DNA of 64,000 nucleotides from Sarcophilus harrisii (Eukaryota > Chordata > Mammalia > Dasyuromorphia > Dasyuridae). The position numbers were made by a program, and so were the translations under genes. The notes under the pieces were generated by a model, which saw only the letters and a list, made by a program, of their open reading frames with translations, ran no database searches and had not been told where the DNA came from. Below are positions 1-13,100 of this stretch, one piece after another. Within the stretch, counting starts at the first letter, position 1; every line of letters starts with the position of its first letter. The DNA is taken from the NCBI RefSeq assembly GCF_902635505.1, contig NC_045432.1, positions 7,375,275-7,439,274 on the forward strand, in the 5' to 3' direction.

Positions 1-363
1 CTGGGAGAGTAAACTGGCCACAAATGGCTTCAGAGGCTTGGATGTATTGTGCTTGGAGCAGGTGGGACACATCTCACAGGTGGTTACAGTGACTGTGAAA
101 ACTTTCCCCACCAATATTTTCGGGCTAGTTCCGCCAACTTGTCAGGTCCCCAAATGGTTGAATGGATGAAGATGTTCCAACATAGGACAAGTTCTTAGGG
201 AATACTAGAAGTACATTTGGGCCAAGTAGTCTTATCAAGTTTATATCCCACCTTTTGAAGCTTGTCTTTCTTTGTGCTAAGCATGCTCTCCTGGGCTGTA
301 CCTATCGCTTCCTTAGGCTAAGAGACTTAGGCAGGGCTTCGCGGCTAGATGGTTGTGCTAAAG

Positions 364-552
364 CAGGGGGTCCTCAAACTACAGCCCGCAGGCCAGATGC
401 GGCAGCTGAGGACTCGCCCCTCACCCAGGGCTATGAAGTTTCTTGATTTAAAGGCCCACAAAACAAAGTTTTTGTTTTTATTATAGTCCGGCCCTCCAAC
501 AGTCTGAGGGACAGTGAACTGGCCCCCTATTTTAAAAGTTTGAGCACCCCTG
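364..552. mobile_element. hAT-type miniature transposon (MITE)
   Basis: This is a 189-bp element with inverted ends (CAGGGGGTCCTCAAACT at the left, AGTTTGAGCACCCCTG at the right). CTAAAG lies directly outside the left end and one base beyond the right end, as expected for a worn 8-bp hAT target duplication. It carries no coding sequence and relied on a transposase elsewhere. It interrupts the integrase/RNase H part of the flanking ERV, so it is younger than that ERV. Confidence 0.8.
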
Positions 553-3500
553 TCTAAAGCCTTACCTTATCTAAAGATCATAGGGACTTCTACTATAGGA
601 GCTTTGTCCTCAGGAATTTGGGGAGTTAAAACTACAGTTTTAGTTGCTTGGTCCACCAAATTATTTCTATGGACATGAATGCTGTTTTCTTGGCTAGAAT
701 TTTTATCACTGCTATGGTCTGTGGAAACAGTAAATAGTAATAGCTGAGACACTTGTTTCTGATCTTTGATAGGCTGTCCTCAAAAGTTGAGGAAGCCTTG
801 ATATTTCCATAACATTCCAAAGTCTTGTGCCACCCCAAATGCATACCTGCTATCAGTATAGATATTAATCCTTTTTCCTTTTCTTAATTCCCAAGCCCTG
901 GCTACTGCCTCAAGTTCAGCTTGTTGTGCTGAATGCCCCTCAGGTAGTGATGAAGCTTCAGCCACTTCTGTGGCAGTGGAGATGCCATAAACAGTGACCA
1001 TATCTCTTTCCTCATTTCTGAGGCAGGATTCATCAGTACACCAGTCAAAGTCTGTTCATTGTAAGGGAGTTTCCTTCAGATCTTCCCCAGGGAGAAAGCA
1101 AGAAATCCAGATAAATTACACAGTCATGATCTAAAATTTCATCCTCACTTTCCTCCTCAGGTAGAAAGATGGCAGAATTCAGTGCGTTTACAAGTTTGAT
1201 GGTCAGGTTAGGCTTGAATAACGAAGCTATTGCCAGGTTGGCCAGCCTGCTGGAGAACAAATGCTGAGTGTGATATGAATTCAGGAGTGTTCCAACGGCA
1301 TAGGAAACATGTATCATTAGGGGAGAACCAAGATAAATATCCTCAGTAGCAGAAACAAGAATTGCTGTGGCCACTACTACCCAAAGGCAGCCTGAGAAGC
1401 CTTTAGCAATATTGTCCAAAGTTTTACTGTAGTATCCTACAGGGCAAAAGTTTTCATCATGTTTCTGTGTTAGTGCACCAATTGCATTCTCTCCTTTCTC
1501 AGAGACAAATAAATCGAATGGGAGAGAATAGTTAGGAAGGCCTAAAGTTGGTGGGTGGTTGGAGGGCAGATTTCAAAGAATCTAAGGAGTTTTGAGCTTC
1601 TGGGGAAAAAGCCAAAGGCTCGGGTACAGAAGGGGTTAAAGGAAAGAAACTGAAGAAATGGGGACACTTTCAGAAGTGGAGGACATTGGGGATAAGACAC
1701 AAGGAAGTGATTCCACTTGGGTCAAATGAAATGGTGGCCTGTAATTTATGGAGCAGATCACATCCTTGTAGGTGGCTAGGAGCCTCAGGGACCAGGATGA
1801 AAGGACAAAAAGCACTGATCCTTCCAATAAAAAGGGAGACAGGTTCAGAGATATGGTCTTATTGGCAATCCCTACAACTGAGATACAATCAACTCCAGGG
1901 GAGAGGAGTGGGGAAGGCAGAAGGGTTTAAAACTGAGAATGTCAGCTAGAGCAGACACCTCTTACCCCTGTATGAACAAGGAGACATCTCCACCAGGAGT
2001 CATGGGGATAAGGGGCTTGACTTGAATATCCTTCTCCTTGTGCCAACCCTCCCCAGGGCCAAATTATGCTGAGTGATTGGGATCGTAGGAGGGTCTCTCA
2101 ATGTTTTCTAGGATTTTTTCTCTTCAGCATTTACTCTAGCCCCTCCTTTTACATTCTTTCCTCCATTGGCCAGCTTTACCACACATTCTGGCCTGATTGA
2201 TTTTGATGGTACAGGAGGGGAACAATAAGGTTTGGACTGCTGGGTGGGGATGGTGAAGAATGGGCTGCTGCAGCTGCAGAGGGGTTGCAAGGAAAAATTT
2301 CCTTTTTGCTTCCCTAAGTTTTTTTTTTAAATACTGTTTTTGTCCACCTCTACCAGAGTAACTGCCAGCCGTACAGCAATCTCAAGAAGGAACCCAAAAA
2401 TTAAGAAATAACTTAATTTGTTTAGAGATGGGTGGGTGAAAATGACTAGTAAAGTAGGAAAGAAACTCAACTGAGACCCGAGTTGGCACCAAAAGCTTGG
2501 GCAAGTCTGTCATAAAACTGATAGATTCTCCAAGATCCTGTTTGGTATCCCAGACCTTTGTTAAGTCATTGGGTTGACGGAAAGCAAGGGGTATGGCATT
2601 AAGGAGTTTTTCACCCATAACTTGGATGAGTTGGTAATGCTTCTTACCTCGGCCCTCTGAGTCCCAGTCTGTTTTAAGATCCTCCTCGGGATCTTCCCAA
2701 CCAGCTTTTTGGCACCAAGTCTTTCTCTCCTCTTTCCCAGCCAAGGCAACCATGAGTTGATGCACAGCGGGACACCTGGGTCTGTATGAATACGGGGTGA
2801 ATCAGAACTGTCCAGCAAAGCCAATGGGAACCTCTCTAGGGTTGGGATACTCCTTGGCTTCTCCATGCTTCCAAGGCTGAAACCATAGATCCTGACCAAA
2901 CTACTGTCCTTGGGGGTTTTTCCTGGACAAATTTTAGCTTGCACCTTGAAAGGGAACATAGAAGTTGGGGAGCTGATGAAGTTTGTTGGTAAAGTGGGTA
3001 TAGATTGGGTAGTTGGATAGTTTGGGGATTGTAAAGGAGAAGTTTTTCAAATGATTTAATCCTTTCTTTCACTGCTTCTAATTTGAACCTATGCTCTTTG
3101 ACTCTGAACACCATTTATTATAGCTGTCCCATTCAAGAGGCTGAGTTTCCTTATTCATCAGTTTCTGCTTTAAATACTCTAATGAGGTTTTATCAAAGCT
3201 GGCTTAATGAGGCCAGAAAAGTTTGGGGTTGTCACTATTCAAATTAACCCCATCCTGACAATAGCAGGGACAGTCAGAATCATATTTCCTATCCATTTAA
3301 AAGACACATGTTTGTTCTGGGGGTGAATTGATGAGAACTGCCTCTACCTCCCTTTTGTGTTTACCTCACATCTGTCCCATTTTAAAGGTGTACATTCAAA
3401 GATAATAACACTTAGCTAACCAGTATGCACAATACACAAATGTTAGTACGTTGTAAAGAGATGACAATACAAATGTACAAATACAAATAATTGACACTAG

Positions 3501-4020
3501 CTAGCAATTAAATTACAAAAATAAACATGTCACAACTCAAATCAAGCATGTAATCACACCGAATTTCAACCAGTTCTAACCTGCACACAAAGCCAACTAT
3601 ATAAGTAAATCTTACATAAGTAAAATTTACCACTTGTAGAAATAAACATGCAGTCCATAGCTGGATGTGCATTTATGAAAGAGAAAAGATCATGCAAAAG
3701 CCAATCCATGTGCAAAAATAGGTCTTACCTAGCTGATAGTTTAATGAACAAAGTGATCAGGAACAAGAAAGGGGTCTCCTGAACATTCCTTACAATGAGG
3801 GGTAGGCATGAGCAAAGACTGGACCCAATAGTGGAGCAAGAAGTCGAGCATTGAATTTGCCAGACTAAGAGTTGAGACTCTGGGGGGAAAAGGTCTAGTG
3901 GCATCTAGTCCCTTCCCTCATGTACTGAAGAGTTCAAGGCTTCACTACTACAACGATTTCTTAAAACCTGCCATCACTAATTAATGTTAACTGAATTTCA
4001 CTGCCTTATTCGCAAAACTG

Positions 4021-4479
4021 TGGATAGCTGGTGCTACACAAAGCAAACAGGCTTTGGAGATCAAGTAGCAGTTTAATAAATCGCTTTCAGAGTGAGGAGG
4101 AAGAGATTTTATACACAAATCATAAATGGGAAGGGAGGGGGAAGGTAGATTACAATACAATTAGTTTTAGGGCCCGAGTGCTTTTCCCATGAAAAGCCTG
4201 CTAATCCAAGACAATATGGGTCTTCTCCAGTCCTGTGGGAACAATTTGTAAGAGTCAAATCAACAGGTCGATACTTGATTGGGGGAGGGGGGAGAGGAGA
4301 GACAAGATCAAAGTTCTGTGACAGGAGCAGGTTCTATAATCTTTGATTCACTTCATATACCTAGGAGAGCATTGTGAAGAATTGAGTGGTCATTTCAAGC
4401 TGTGTTGTAAGACTTTTGAGTCTCAGGCCAGAAGAGACAGCTCTGAGAAAGCTAAATTAGTAGTATATTCATTACACAC
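4021..4479 (-). repeat. Candidate 5' LTR of the 1-4.5 kb ERV
   Basis: On the minus strand this segment has a TATA-like GTATAAAAT near 4115, a downstream ATTAAA-type polyadenylation motif near 4070, and TG...CA-like ends. Its place just upstream of gag supports a 5' LTR. I do not see a clean primer-binding site, and no second LTR copy is in the window to prove it. Confidence 0.45.
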
Positions 4480-4629
4480 ATTGTCTTGTAAATTATGAAA
4501 ATCATAATTTTTCCTCAGAAGGAAATGGCAAACTACTTGTAAGGGAGCAGATCTGTTCTGTCCTAATTATGCCAATTTTAGAGTGGCATACCTTTTGAGA
4601 GGATACTAAGATCAAAGAAAGAGGCTCAT

Positions 4630-5310
4630 GCCAACTTGTTTATATGTAGATTTTATTAGGTTTAAGTAGGTTGATTGGGAGAGTTCCTCACAAGAGGCCA
4701 GTTGTCCTGGGTGACAGCAGGACTAAGTAACATCTTGGATCCCCATACCACTATCCAGGTGAGGTATGATATAGAAACACAAAGAAGACACCGTGCCAGA
4801 GATGGCCCAGGGTCATGTGCAAGTTTTCTCAGCGGATAGTTGGAGCAGGCATTTGTTGTGTAGTTTCCGCAAGGTAGTTCTCATAGGTCATGTTCCCATT
4901 CTGGCTATCTCTATACCCTTCCTTTCTTGCGCCTTACTCATACAATCGTTCTGATACCGAGTTCCACAGAGTTCCCTTAGTGCTTTATGAGTGGTTTTGT
5001 TAATGTGGAGGAAACAGAGTAACTTACATTTGAGGCTCCCATAACCCACAACAGCAGTTCAAGCAGAAGTAGGGAAACAATATAACCAATAAGAAAATTA
5101 CCACAATGATTACATTGTTGTTTCATCCCATCCCTAGGGAGATGAAGAAATAATCGATGACATTTGGTGATTAGTGGGAGAACTGGATTTTTAAATAATA
5201 GAAACGAATTTCTGAATTAAATTTAGAGACATGCTTGGACAATTATACAACATATTGGGAATGATACAGAATGGAATCGATTACAAAATAGAATCTGAAT
5301 AATTTGATTT
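4630..5310 (-). mobile_element. Probable ERV 3' end: env tail and LTR relic
   Basis: On the minus strand, 5030-5110 encodes a hydrophobic segment followed by a cysteine-rich tail (FCLNCCCGLWEPQM), like the membrane anchor and tail of a retroviral envelope. The frame stops at the start of a segment that looks like an LTR (about 4635-5017), which has an AATAAA motif near its far end (about 4655). It is a different family from the neighbour at 1-4479. The element is a broken fragment, and the call rests on layout rather than on a matched second LTR. Confidence 0.4.
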
Positions 5311-6810
5311 TTTTCATTTTCCTTCTTTTTGTCAGTGAGAGACCCATCACAATTTTTTCTTACTGGTTAATGTAAGAATAAAGAAGAATGATTACATTTT
5401 AGTGCTAAATTCAATTTCTACTTAGTTAACAATATAAAAACGATATAGAGTATGAATGAAAATATTCCCTTCCTCCTTATCTATGCTTCCCTCCATGTTC
5501 CTTGAACCTGGTCACTATTCAGGAATGTAAAAGGAAAGGAAGAATTTCTGAGAACTTACAGTCACATTAGTTAACAAGGCACAGAGATAGATTTGTCAGA
5601 TTTCCTTCTAAACTCTGCACACATTTACAGTTTCAGAGGCACACAGGCACAGAAAGACACATAAACAGACCACCAGCTGTGGGATAGTAGCTTCAATATC
5701 AAAAGTTACTTCTCCTTGCTTGCCTTATTAGATGACCCCAGAGGCTATTTGCTTTTGCTCTCTCTCATTCTCTCTCTCACACACACATAATATGCACCCT
5801 TCTAAAACTGTACCTGTCTTGTTTTTTGCATATTCTGATATGACACTTCCTTTATCAATCATATTCCAAATAATTTTCATTTCACTGAATTTTTCTTCCT
5901 CTGCGCCTCTCCTTCCTGTCTCTCCAAGGCACACAGTCAGGGAGGGAAGGGGAGAGAGAGAAAATCTCTGTTCTTTTCCTCCAGAGCATCCTCTCAGTTC
6001 CACCAAAACATTCCTAGTCATCTCCATCTTTTACCTCAAGGTTATTTTATAATTTATCCTGTGATACAAAGGGCAATTTTCATTTCAAAATAACTCTTAA
6101 CACCACTGAAAGTTATCATGTTTGTTTAGGCTATAAATCTACCATTAAGCAACTTAATCAGCATATGAGATTTCCCTTTCAGAAGTACAAGCCAACATGC
6201 TTTTTCCAGGGATCTCCATACTTGTGTGGCTCAGATCACCCCACCCATATCATGTGGATGGCCAGGCCAGGATTCCTCACCATATCACCTCTCCACCTCG
6301 GGATAAGATGTGGAGATTAAAATTGTCAGTCTGCAAGAAAAAAAAAACCACCAAGGCAGAGCGCTGAACCAATGGCACTTTATTAAAGGTCCAGGGTCTC
6401 CTTTAATGAAGTCTTGAACCTCAGATCTTCCTCATGATCTGAGATGCCCCCTTCTTCTAAAAAGTTTTTAATATGGTTTGGTACCCAGATATTCAAAAGA
6501 GGTATGGTAATATACAGAATTTCACTGATTAATAGACCTTGCTTTTGAGGACTAAAAATGTTATATAAGCAGGGGTGAGGTCACAGGTTGGACAAGAGAG
6601 AATGGTCTAGAGGAACTAAGGAATAAGTTAAGGGACTTTCCAAAGAATCAAGACATCTATGTTGGATATGGAATTTGAGTAAAATAGGATGGTGATATCT
6701 TTGTAAGCATTCTTGTTGTTCCACAACTGAGCTTTATAATTGGTAAACAAGTTGTGAATATTTCATTCAAGTCTGAGACTCACTATAAGGGCCTATTATA
6801 AGAACCTATC
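5311..6810. other. No recognisable gene or repeat
   Basis: I see no conserved coding signal. Short open frames on both strands at 5728-6052 overlap a CT/CA-rich stretch and look like chance. A segment near 6340-6420, next to an A-run, contains a TTTATTAAAG motif and could be a worn LTR edge, but I cannot support it. Confidence 0.5.
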
Positions 6811-7414
6811 TGTTATGGGCCAGAACTCTGAACTGAAGGCCTCTAAGAAAGCTGCCCAACCCCAGGCAAGGAGACAGTAAAGGATTTGGACTTTAACACC
6901 TGGCTGTTCTTGTGGTGATTACAGAACTAAAATGAAGGCTGCTCCCAAGACTCCCAGAGACCCCAAGCGCCAAAATGTAATGTTCTCTGGTTCGGTTTTC
7001 TTGGGGTCTCTGGAGGCAGCCTTCGTTTCAGTTTAGTAATCACCACACGAGTAGCCAGGGGTTAATGTCCAAATCCTTTATTATCTCTTTTAAAGTCTTG
7101 TCTCCTTTCTTGGGGCCCAGTTAGTTTTCTTAAAAGCCTATCTCTCTCCTTGGTTCTGAGAGCTTGAGCTCCTGTCTGTCTTCTCTGCCCTCTGAATCTC
7201 TCCAAATGAATCCTGGCTAAGGCTCCTAGCTTATATGCTCTACACTGAGTATAAACCAATCATTACATCACTAGGAAACCATTATTTGTTGTAAGATTAA
7301 ATCTATCATTGAACCATGCTAAACTAGATAACTATTGTCTCTATCGATTCCACTGACTTAGTTAGCACCTTGTAAGAATCCTTTGTTTCAAGTTCAGAGT
7401 TCTGGCCCATAACA
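6811..7414. repeat. Inverted pair of LTRs joined U5-to-U5
   Basis: The right part (6976-7414) is an LTR on the minus strand with TGTAATG...CATAACA ends, a TATA-like motif near 7230, and AATAAA on the minus strand near 7080. The left part (6811-6975) belongs to the same LTR family on the plus strand, in shorter form. The outer 24 bp are exact inverted repeats. Between the two lies a minus-strand TTTTGGCGC, which looks like the start of a tRNA-Lys-type primer-binding site. CCTATC and CCTACC flank the whole, as a worn 6-bp target duplication would. No coding part remains. The same LTR family recurs at 35094-35661 and about 58594-59083. Confidence 0.75.
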
Positions 7415-8490
7415 CCTACCTTATCTAATTATTCCTATATGATTTATGTAAAATATCAAACTGATTAGTAGTGATTGGAATAGAGTAGGGGTCTAAATAA
7501 AACTCCTTCCTCCCTTCCGCTTCCACATAGGGTATCATACCCTTACCTACAGTCCTTGTGGCCTGGCCATTTTCTCTTAAGATGATGTTTTTATTTGAAC
7601 AGAATTGTTTTCTTGTAGGATTACTTTTGGGACTTCTCCTAACATACAGTGTTTATTTATTGTGTTTAGTGTTTTATTCTTTTTCCCTGGTATGACTTTT
7701 CCTATTCCTTTAATGATTCAGATATATTTACTGGAGTTTGCATTGGCTTTCCTGGTGCAAATCCTCTCCCAAATTCTAGTTGTTTCTTGTCTTTTTGTGT
7801 GTAGAATGAAGGAGCTTACTCCTTATATGGCTTAGTTTTCTTTTGTTGTTGGTGGTGGAATTCTGGATTCTAGTATCTTTTATATTGCTATCTTAGCCAG
7901 ATATGTTAGTTGTACTGGCAATTTTCTCAATGGAGAAATGTTTCTGACTTAGTTCCCTTCAGACAAAAGCAAGAGATGGGCAAGATTTGGCCCAAGATGA
8001 TCGCTGATTTTTTTCCTACCCTGGAATCATCCTGCATTTAAGTGCCTACTATGTTGCAGGTGTGGTACTAAATACCGGAGGCACTAAAAATGATACTCTA
8101 TTCCACTCATAATTATTATGTGGTACTCATGAACTACTTGCATATTCAAAATAAGTGTTTCAGTGCTTAATGCATTTTGCATTAAGTATGATTTCATTAC
8201 TGTTGTTAGTTTATGAATGAAATGCTGTTAATGTTGCATTATTAATATAGTAGAAAACAAGTTCTAAAATGTACCTTGCCTGCTTTCCCATTAATTTAAT
8301 TGTTCTGTGTTCTAAATGCTGATTCTAGTCCAACTTAAGGTACAAAGATATTTTTTCCTGGGTTAGAAGTAATAAAGGGCTGAAGAAAAAGAAATCTGTT
8401 GTGATGTTTAGACTTGCAAAGTCTACATTAGGTTTCTCAAGTATCCTAGACCTTTGATCCTTGCTTCTTGAGTTCTTAAATGTTGCTTTT
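7415..8490. other. Unassigned stretch with a short MIR3-like fragment
   Basis: Around 8036-8100 the sequence resembles the mammalian SINE segment AGTGCCTACTATGT, reading towards a GGTACTAAATACC-like stretch. The remainder is AT-rich with no recognisable gene. The 76-codon frame at 7605-7835 is T-rich and matches nothing I know. Confidence 0.4.
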
Positions 8491-9715
8491 TTATTTTGTT
8501 TAATTTAAAATTTTATTTTCCCCCATTACAAAGCAATTTTTAACATTTAAAAAAAAATTTAAGTTCCAAATTCTCCCCCTTTCTCATTGAGAAGGCAAGC
8601 AATTTGATATACATGTGCATAATACACATACACACGTGCAAAGCATATTTTTGCCAAAAAAAAAGAAACAAGAAAAATAAAGAAAAAGAAAAATGCCTTG
8701 ATCTGCATTCAGACTCTATCTGTTCTTTCTCTGGAGATGGATAACATTTTTCTTCATAGGTCCTTTAGAATTATCTTGGATCATTGTGTTGCTGAAAAGA
8801 GGTAAGTTACTAATAGTTGATCATTATACAATGTTGCTGTTACTGTATAAAATGTTCTCCTAGCTCTGCTCATTTGACTTTGTATCAGTTCATGTAAGTG
8901 TTCAGATTATTCTGAGAGCATCTTGCTCATTACTTCTTATAGCATAATAGTATTCCATGACAATCATATGTAACAAGTTGTTCAATCTTTCCCCAATTGA
9001 GAGACATCTCAATTTGCCATTTTTTTCCACCACTAAAAGAGCTGCTATAAATTTTTTAATATCAAGGTCCTTTTTCTTTCTTTTTTTTTCGTTGAGATAT
9101 CGACCTAATATTGGTATTGTTTGGTCAGAGGGTTTGCATAGTTTTATTGCCTTTTGGGCATAGTTCCAAACTACTCTCAGAATGGTTGAATTGGTATACA
9201 ACTTTACCAACAGTGCATTAGGGTCAGTTTTCCTACAAAACTGCATTTGTCATTTTCCTTTTCTGTCATATAAATTAATCTGATAGGTATGGAGTAGTAA
9301 CTCATAAATGTTTTCATTTTAAACTTCTCTAATCAATAGTAATTTAGAGGGTTTTTTTCGTGACTATAGATAGTTTTGATTGCTTCATGTGAAAACTGCC
9401 TGCTCATATCTTTTAATCATTTATCAATTGAAGAATCACTCTTATTTTTATGTTTGACTCAGTTCTCTATATATTTGAAAAATTAGGTCTTTTATAAGCT
9501 GTAATTTTTTTCACAGTTATGATTTCCCTCTATTTCATTTTACCCCTGTTTATTCAATCCTCTATCTGCTTTCACCCTGTCCATTCTCAAAAGTGTTTTG
9601 CTTCTGGCTTTTATTTCCTTCAATCTACTTTCTCTTTTATCAGTCACACCCCCTCTTCTCTTATGCCTTTCCCATCCTACAAAAGTATGAAGTAGGAGTA
9701 TGATAAGATAGCTTT
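8491..9715 (-). mobile_element. Old L1, 3' part (ORF2 C-terminus, 3' UTR and part of the intergenic spacer)
   Basis: Minus-strand translation at 8902-9246 matches the C-terminal part of L1 ORF2 (SIGERLNNLLHMIVMEYYYAIRSN and neighbouring residues). 8500-8900 resembles the marsupial L1 3' UTR. From about 9490 the sequence changes to pyrimidine-rich spacer like that between ORF1 and ORF2, and it resumes after 16380 with ORF1. Most of ORF2 is therefore absent between them. The younger full-length L1 at 9716-16365 was inserted into this element. Confidence 0.75.
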
Positions 9716-10139
9716 CTTTTTTTTTTTTTAAAGTAAAATTTATTTATTTTTTAATAATTATAAGTTTTTATCGACAGAACCCATGCCTGGGTAATTTTTT
9801 TACAACATTATCCCTTGCAGTCACTTCTGTCCCGACTTTTCCCCTCCCTCCCTCCACCCCCTCCCCCAGATGGCAAGCAGTCCTATACATATTAAATATG
9901 TCACAGTGTATCCTAGATACAATATATGTGTGCAGAACCGAACAGTTCTCTTGTTGCACAGGAAGAATTGGATTCAGAAGGTAGAAATAACCCCAGTAGA
10001 AAACCAAAATGCAAACAGTTTACATTCATTTCCCAGTGTTCTTTCTTTGGGCGTAACTGCTTCTGTCCATCAATGATCAATTGAAACTGAGTTAGAGCTT
10101 CTCTTTGTCAGAGAAATCCACTTCCATCAGAATATATCC

Positions 10140-13100
10140 TCATACAGTATCGTTGTTGAAGTGTATAATGATCTCCTGATTCTGCTCATTTCACTCAGCA
10201 TCAGTTCATGTAAGTCTCTCCGGGACTCTCTGTATTCATCACACTGGTCATTTCTTACAGAACAATAATATTCCATAACATTCATATACCACAATTTCCC
10301 CAACTATTCTCCAATTGATGGGCATCCATTCATTTTCCAGTTTCTAGCCACTACAAACAGGGCTGCCACAAACATTTTGGCACATACAAGTCCCTTTCCC
10401 TTCTTTAGTATCTCTTTGGGGTATAAGCCCAGTAGTAGCACTGCTGGATCAAAGGGTATGCACGTTTCGATAAGTTTTGGGGTATAATTCCAGATTGCTC
10501 TCCAGAATGGTTGGATTCGTTTACAACTCCATCAACAATGCATCAGTATCCCAGTTTTCCCCCATCCCCTCCAACATTCATCATTATTTTTTCCTGTTAT
10601 CTTAGCCAATCTGACAGGTGTGTAGTGGTATCTCAGAGTTGTCTTAATTTACATTTCTCTGATTAATAATGACTTGGAGCATCTTTTCATATGGCTAGAA
10701 ACAGTTTCAATTTCATCATCTGAAAACTGTCTGTATCCTTTGACCATTTATCAATTGGAGAATGGCTTGGTTTCTTATAAATTAGAGTCAATTCTCTATA
10801 TATTTTGGAAATGAGGCCTTTATCAGAACCTTTAATTGTGAAAATGTTTTCCCAGTTTGTTGCTTCCCTTCTAATCTTGTTTGTATTAGTTTTGTTTGTA
10901 CAGAAGCTTTTTAATTTGATGTAATCAAAATTTTCAATTTTGTGATCAATAATGATCTCTAGTTCATCTTTGGTCACAAATTTCTTCCTCCTCCACACGT
11001 CTGAGAGATAAACTATCCTATGTTCCTTTAATTTATTTATAATCTCGTTTTTTATGCCTAAATCATGGACCCATTTTGATCTTATCTCGGTATACGGTAT
11101 TAAGTGTGGGTCTATGCCTAATTTCTGCCATACTAATTTCCAGTTATCCCAGCAGTTTTTGTCAAATAATGAATTCTTATTCCAAAAGTTAGGATCTTTG
11201 GGTTTGTCAAACACTAGATTGTTATAGTTGACTATTCTGTCTTGTGAACCTAACCTATTCCACTGATCAATTAATCTCTTTCTTAGCCAATACCAAATGG
11301 TTTTGGTGACTGCTGCTTTATAACATAGTTTTAGATCGGTACCGCTAGGCCACCTTCATTTGATTTTTTTTTTTTCATTAATTCCTTTGAGATTCTCGAC
11401 CTTTTGTTCTTCCATATGAATTTTGTTGTTATTTTTTCTAGATCATTAAAATATTTTCTTGGGAGTCTGATTGGTATAGCACTAAATAAATAGATTAGTT
11501 TAGGGAGTAGTGTCATCTTTATTATATTCGCTCGGCCTATCCAAGGGCACTTAATATTTTTCCAATTATTTAAATCTGACTATTTGTGTGGAAAGTTTTT
11601 TGTAATTTTGCTCATATAGTTCCTGACTTTCCTTTGGTAGATAGATTCCCAAATATTTTATGCTGTCGACAGTTATTTTCAATGGCATTTCTCTTTGTAT
11701 CTCTTGCTGTTGGATTTTGTTGGTGATGTATGAAAATGCTGAGGATTTATGGGCGTTTATTTTGTATCCTGCAACTTTGCTAAAGTTATGAATTATTTCT
11801 AATAGCTTTTTAGTAGAATCTCTGGGATTCTCAAAGTATACCATCATATCATCAGCAAAGAGTAATAGTTTGGTTTCCTCATTACCTACTCTAATTCCTT
11901 TAATCCCTTTCTTGACTCTTATTGCCGAGGCTAGCATTTCTAATACAATATTGAATAATAATGGTTGATAGTGGGCAGCCTTGCTTCACTCCAGATCTTA
12001 CTGGGAAAGATTCCAGTTTTTCCCCATTGCATATGATGCTTACTGATGGGTTTTAAATATATGATCCTGACTATTTTAAGGAAAATCCATTTATTTCTAT
12101 CCTCTCAAGTGTTTTTATTAGGAATGGATGTTGGATTTTATCAAATGCTTTTTCTGCATCTATTGAGATGATCATATGCTTTTTGTTAGTTTGGTTATTG
12201 ATAATAGTCAATTATGGTAATAGTTTTCCTAATATTGAACCAGCCCTGCATTCCTGGTATAAATTGCACTTGGTCATGGTGTATTATCCTGGGGATGATT
12301 TTCTGTAATCTTTTTGCTGATATTTTATTTAAGATTTTAGCATCAATATTCATTAGGGAGATTAATCTATAATTTTCTTTCTCTGTTTTCAACCTACCTA
12401 GTTTAGGTATCAGTACCATGTCTGTGTCATAAAAGGAGTTTGGTAGGACTCCTTCAATCCCTATTTTTTTCAAATAATTTATATAGCATCGAAGTTGATT
12501 GTTCTTTAAATGTTTGGTAGAATTCACATGTAAATCCATCTGGTCCTGGGAATTTTTTCTTAGGGAGTTGGTTAATACCTTGTTCTATTTCTTTTTCTAA
12601 AATGGGACTGTTTAGTCTATTTACTTCTTCCTCTGTTAATCTGGGCAAGCTATATTTTTGAAGGTATTCTTCCATTTCATTTAAGTTGTCAAATTTATTG
12701 GCATAAAGTTGGGCAAAGTAACTCCTCATTATTGCTCTAATTTCCTCTTCATTAGTGGTGAGTTCTCCCTTTTCATTTTTAAGACTAGCAATTTGATTTT
12801 CCTCTTTCCTTTTTTTAAATCAGATTTACTAAGGGTTTTTCTATTTTGTTGGTTTTTTCATAGAACCAACTCTTAGTTTTATTAATTAATTCAATGGTTC
12901 TTTTACTTTCAATTTTATTGATCTCTCCTTTTATTTTTAGAATTTCAAGTTTAGTGTTTGACCCGGGGGGGGGTGGGGGTGGGGGTTAATTTGTTCCTTT
13001 TCTAGCATTTTTAGTTGCAAGCCCAATTCATTGACCTTCTCTTTCTCTGTTTTATGCAAGTAGGCCTCTAGAGATATGAAATTTCCCCTTATTACCACTT

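Larger units (their letters stand above)
1..4479 (-). mobile_element. Gammaretrovirus-type ERV, broken, running off the left edge
   Basis: Read on the minus strand, this stretch holds retroviral parts in the expected order. Matrix and capsid-like gag sequence lies at about 2390-3330. A nucleocapsid zinc-knuckle relic lies near 2190-2240, and the end of a protease with a GxDLLHKL-type motif near 1700-1850. The RT connection region is at about 1045-1560 (compare the LLNSYHTQ-type segment of gammaretroviruses), RNase H at 780-1001 (IYTDSRYAF), and the N-terminal zinc domain of integrase at 1-350 (CPTCSKHNTSKP). A candidate 5' LTR lies at 4021-4479; the 3' end is outside the window. The element is clearly broken at several places, has no long open frame, and looks old. 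A hAT miniature sits inside it. The gamma-type family call is inferred from these motifs. Confidence 0.8.

Noticed and set aside
5728-6052. Mirror open frames on both strands as a gene pair
   Set aside because: Composition is CT/GA-rich low complexity; no domain or start context stands out.
10687-11214. 175-codon minus-strand frame as a separate gene
   Set aside because: It is the C-terminal part of L1 ORF2 in the full-length L1.
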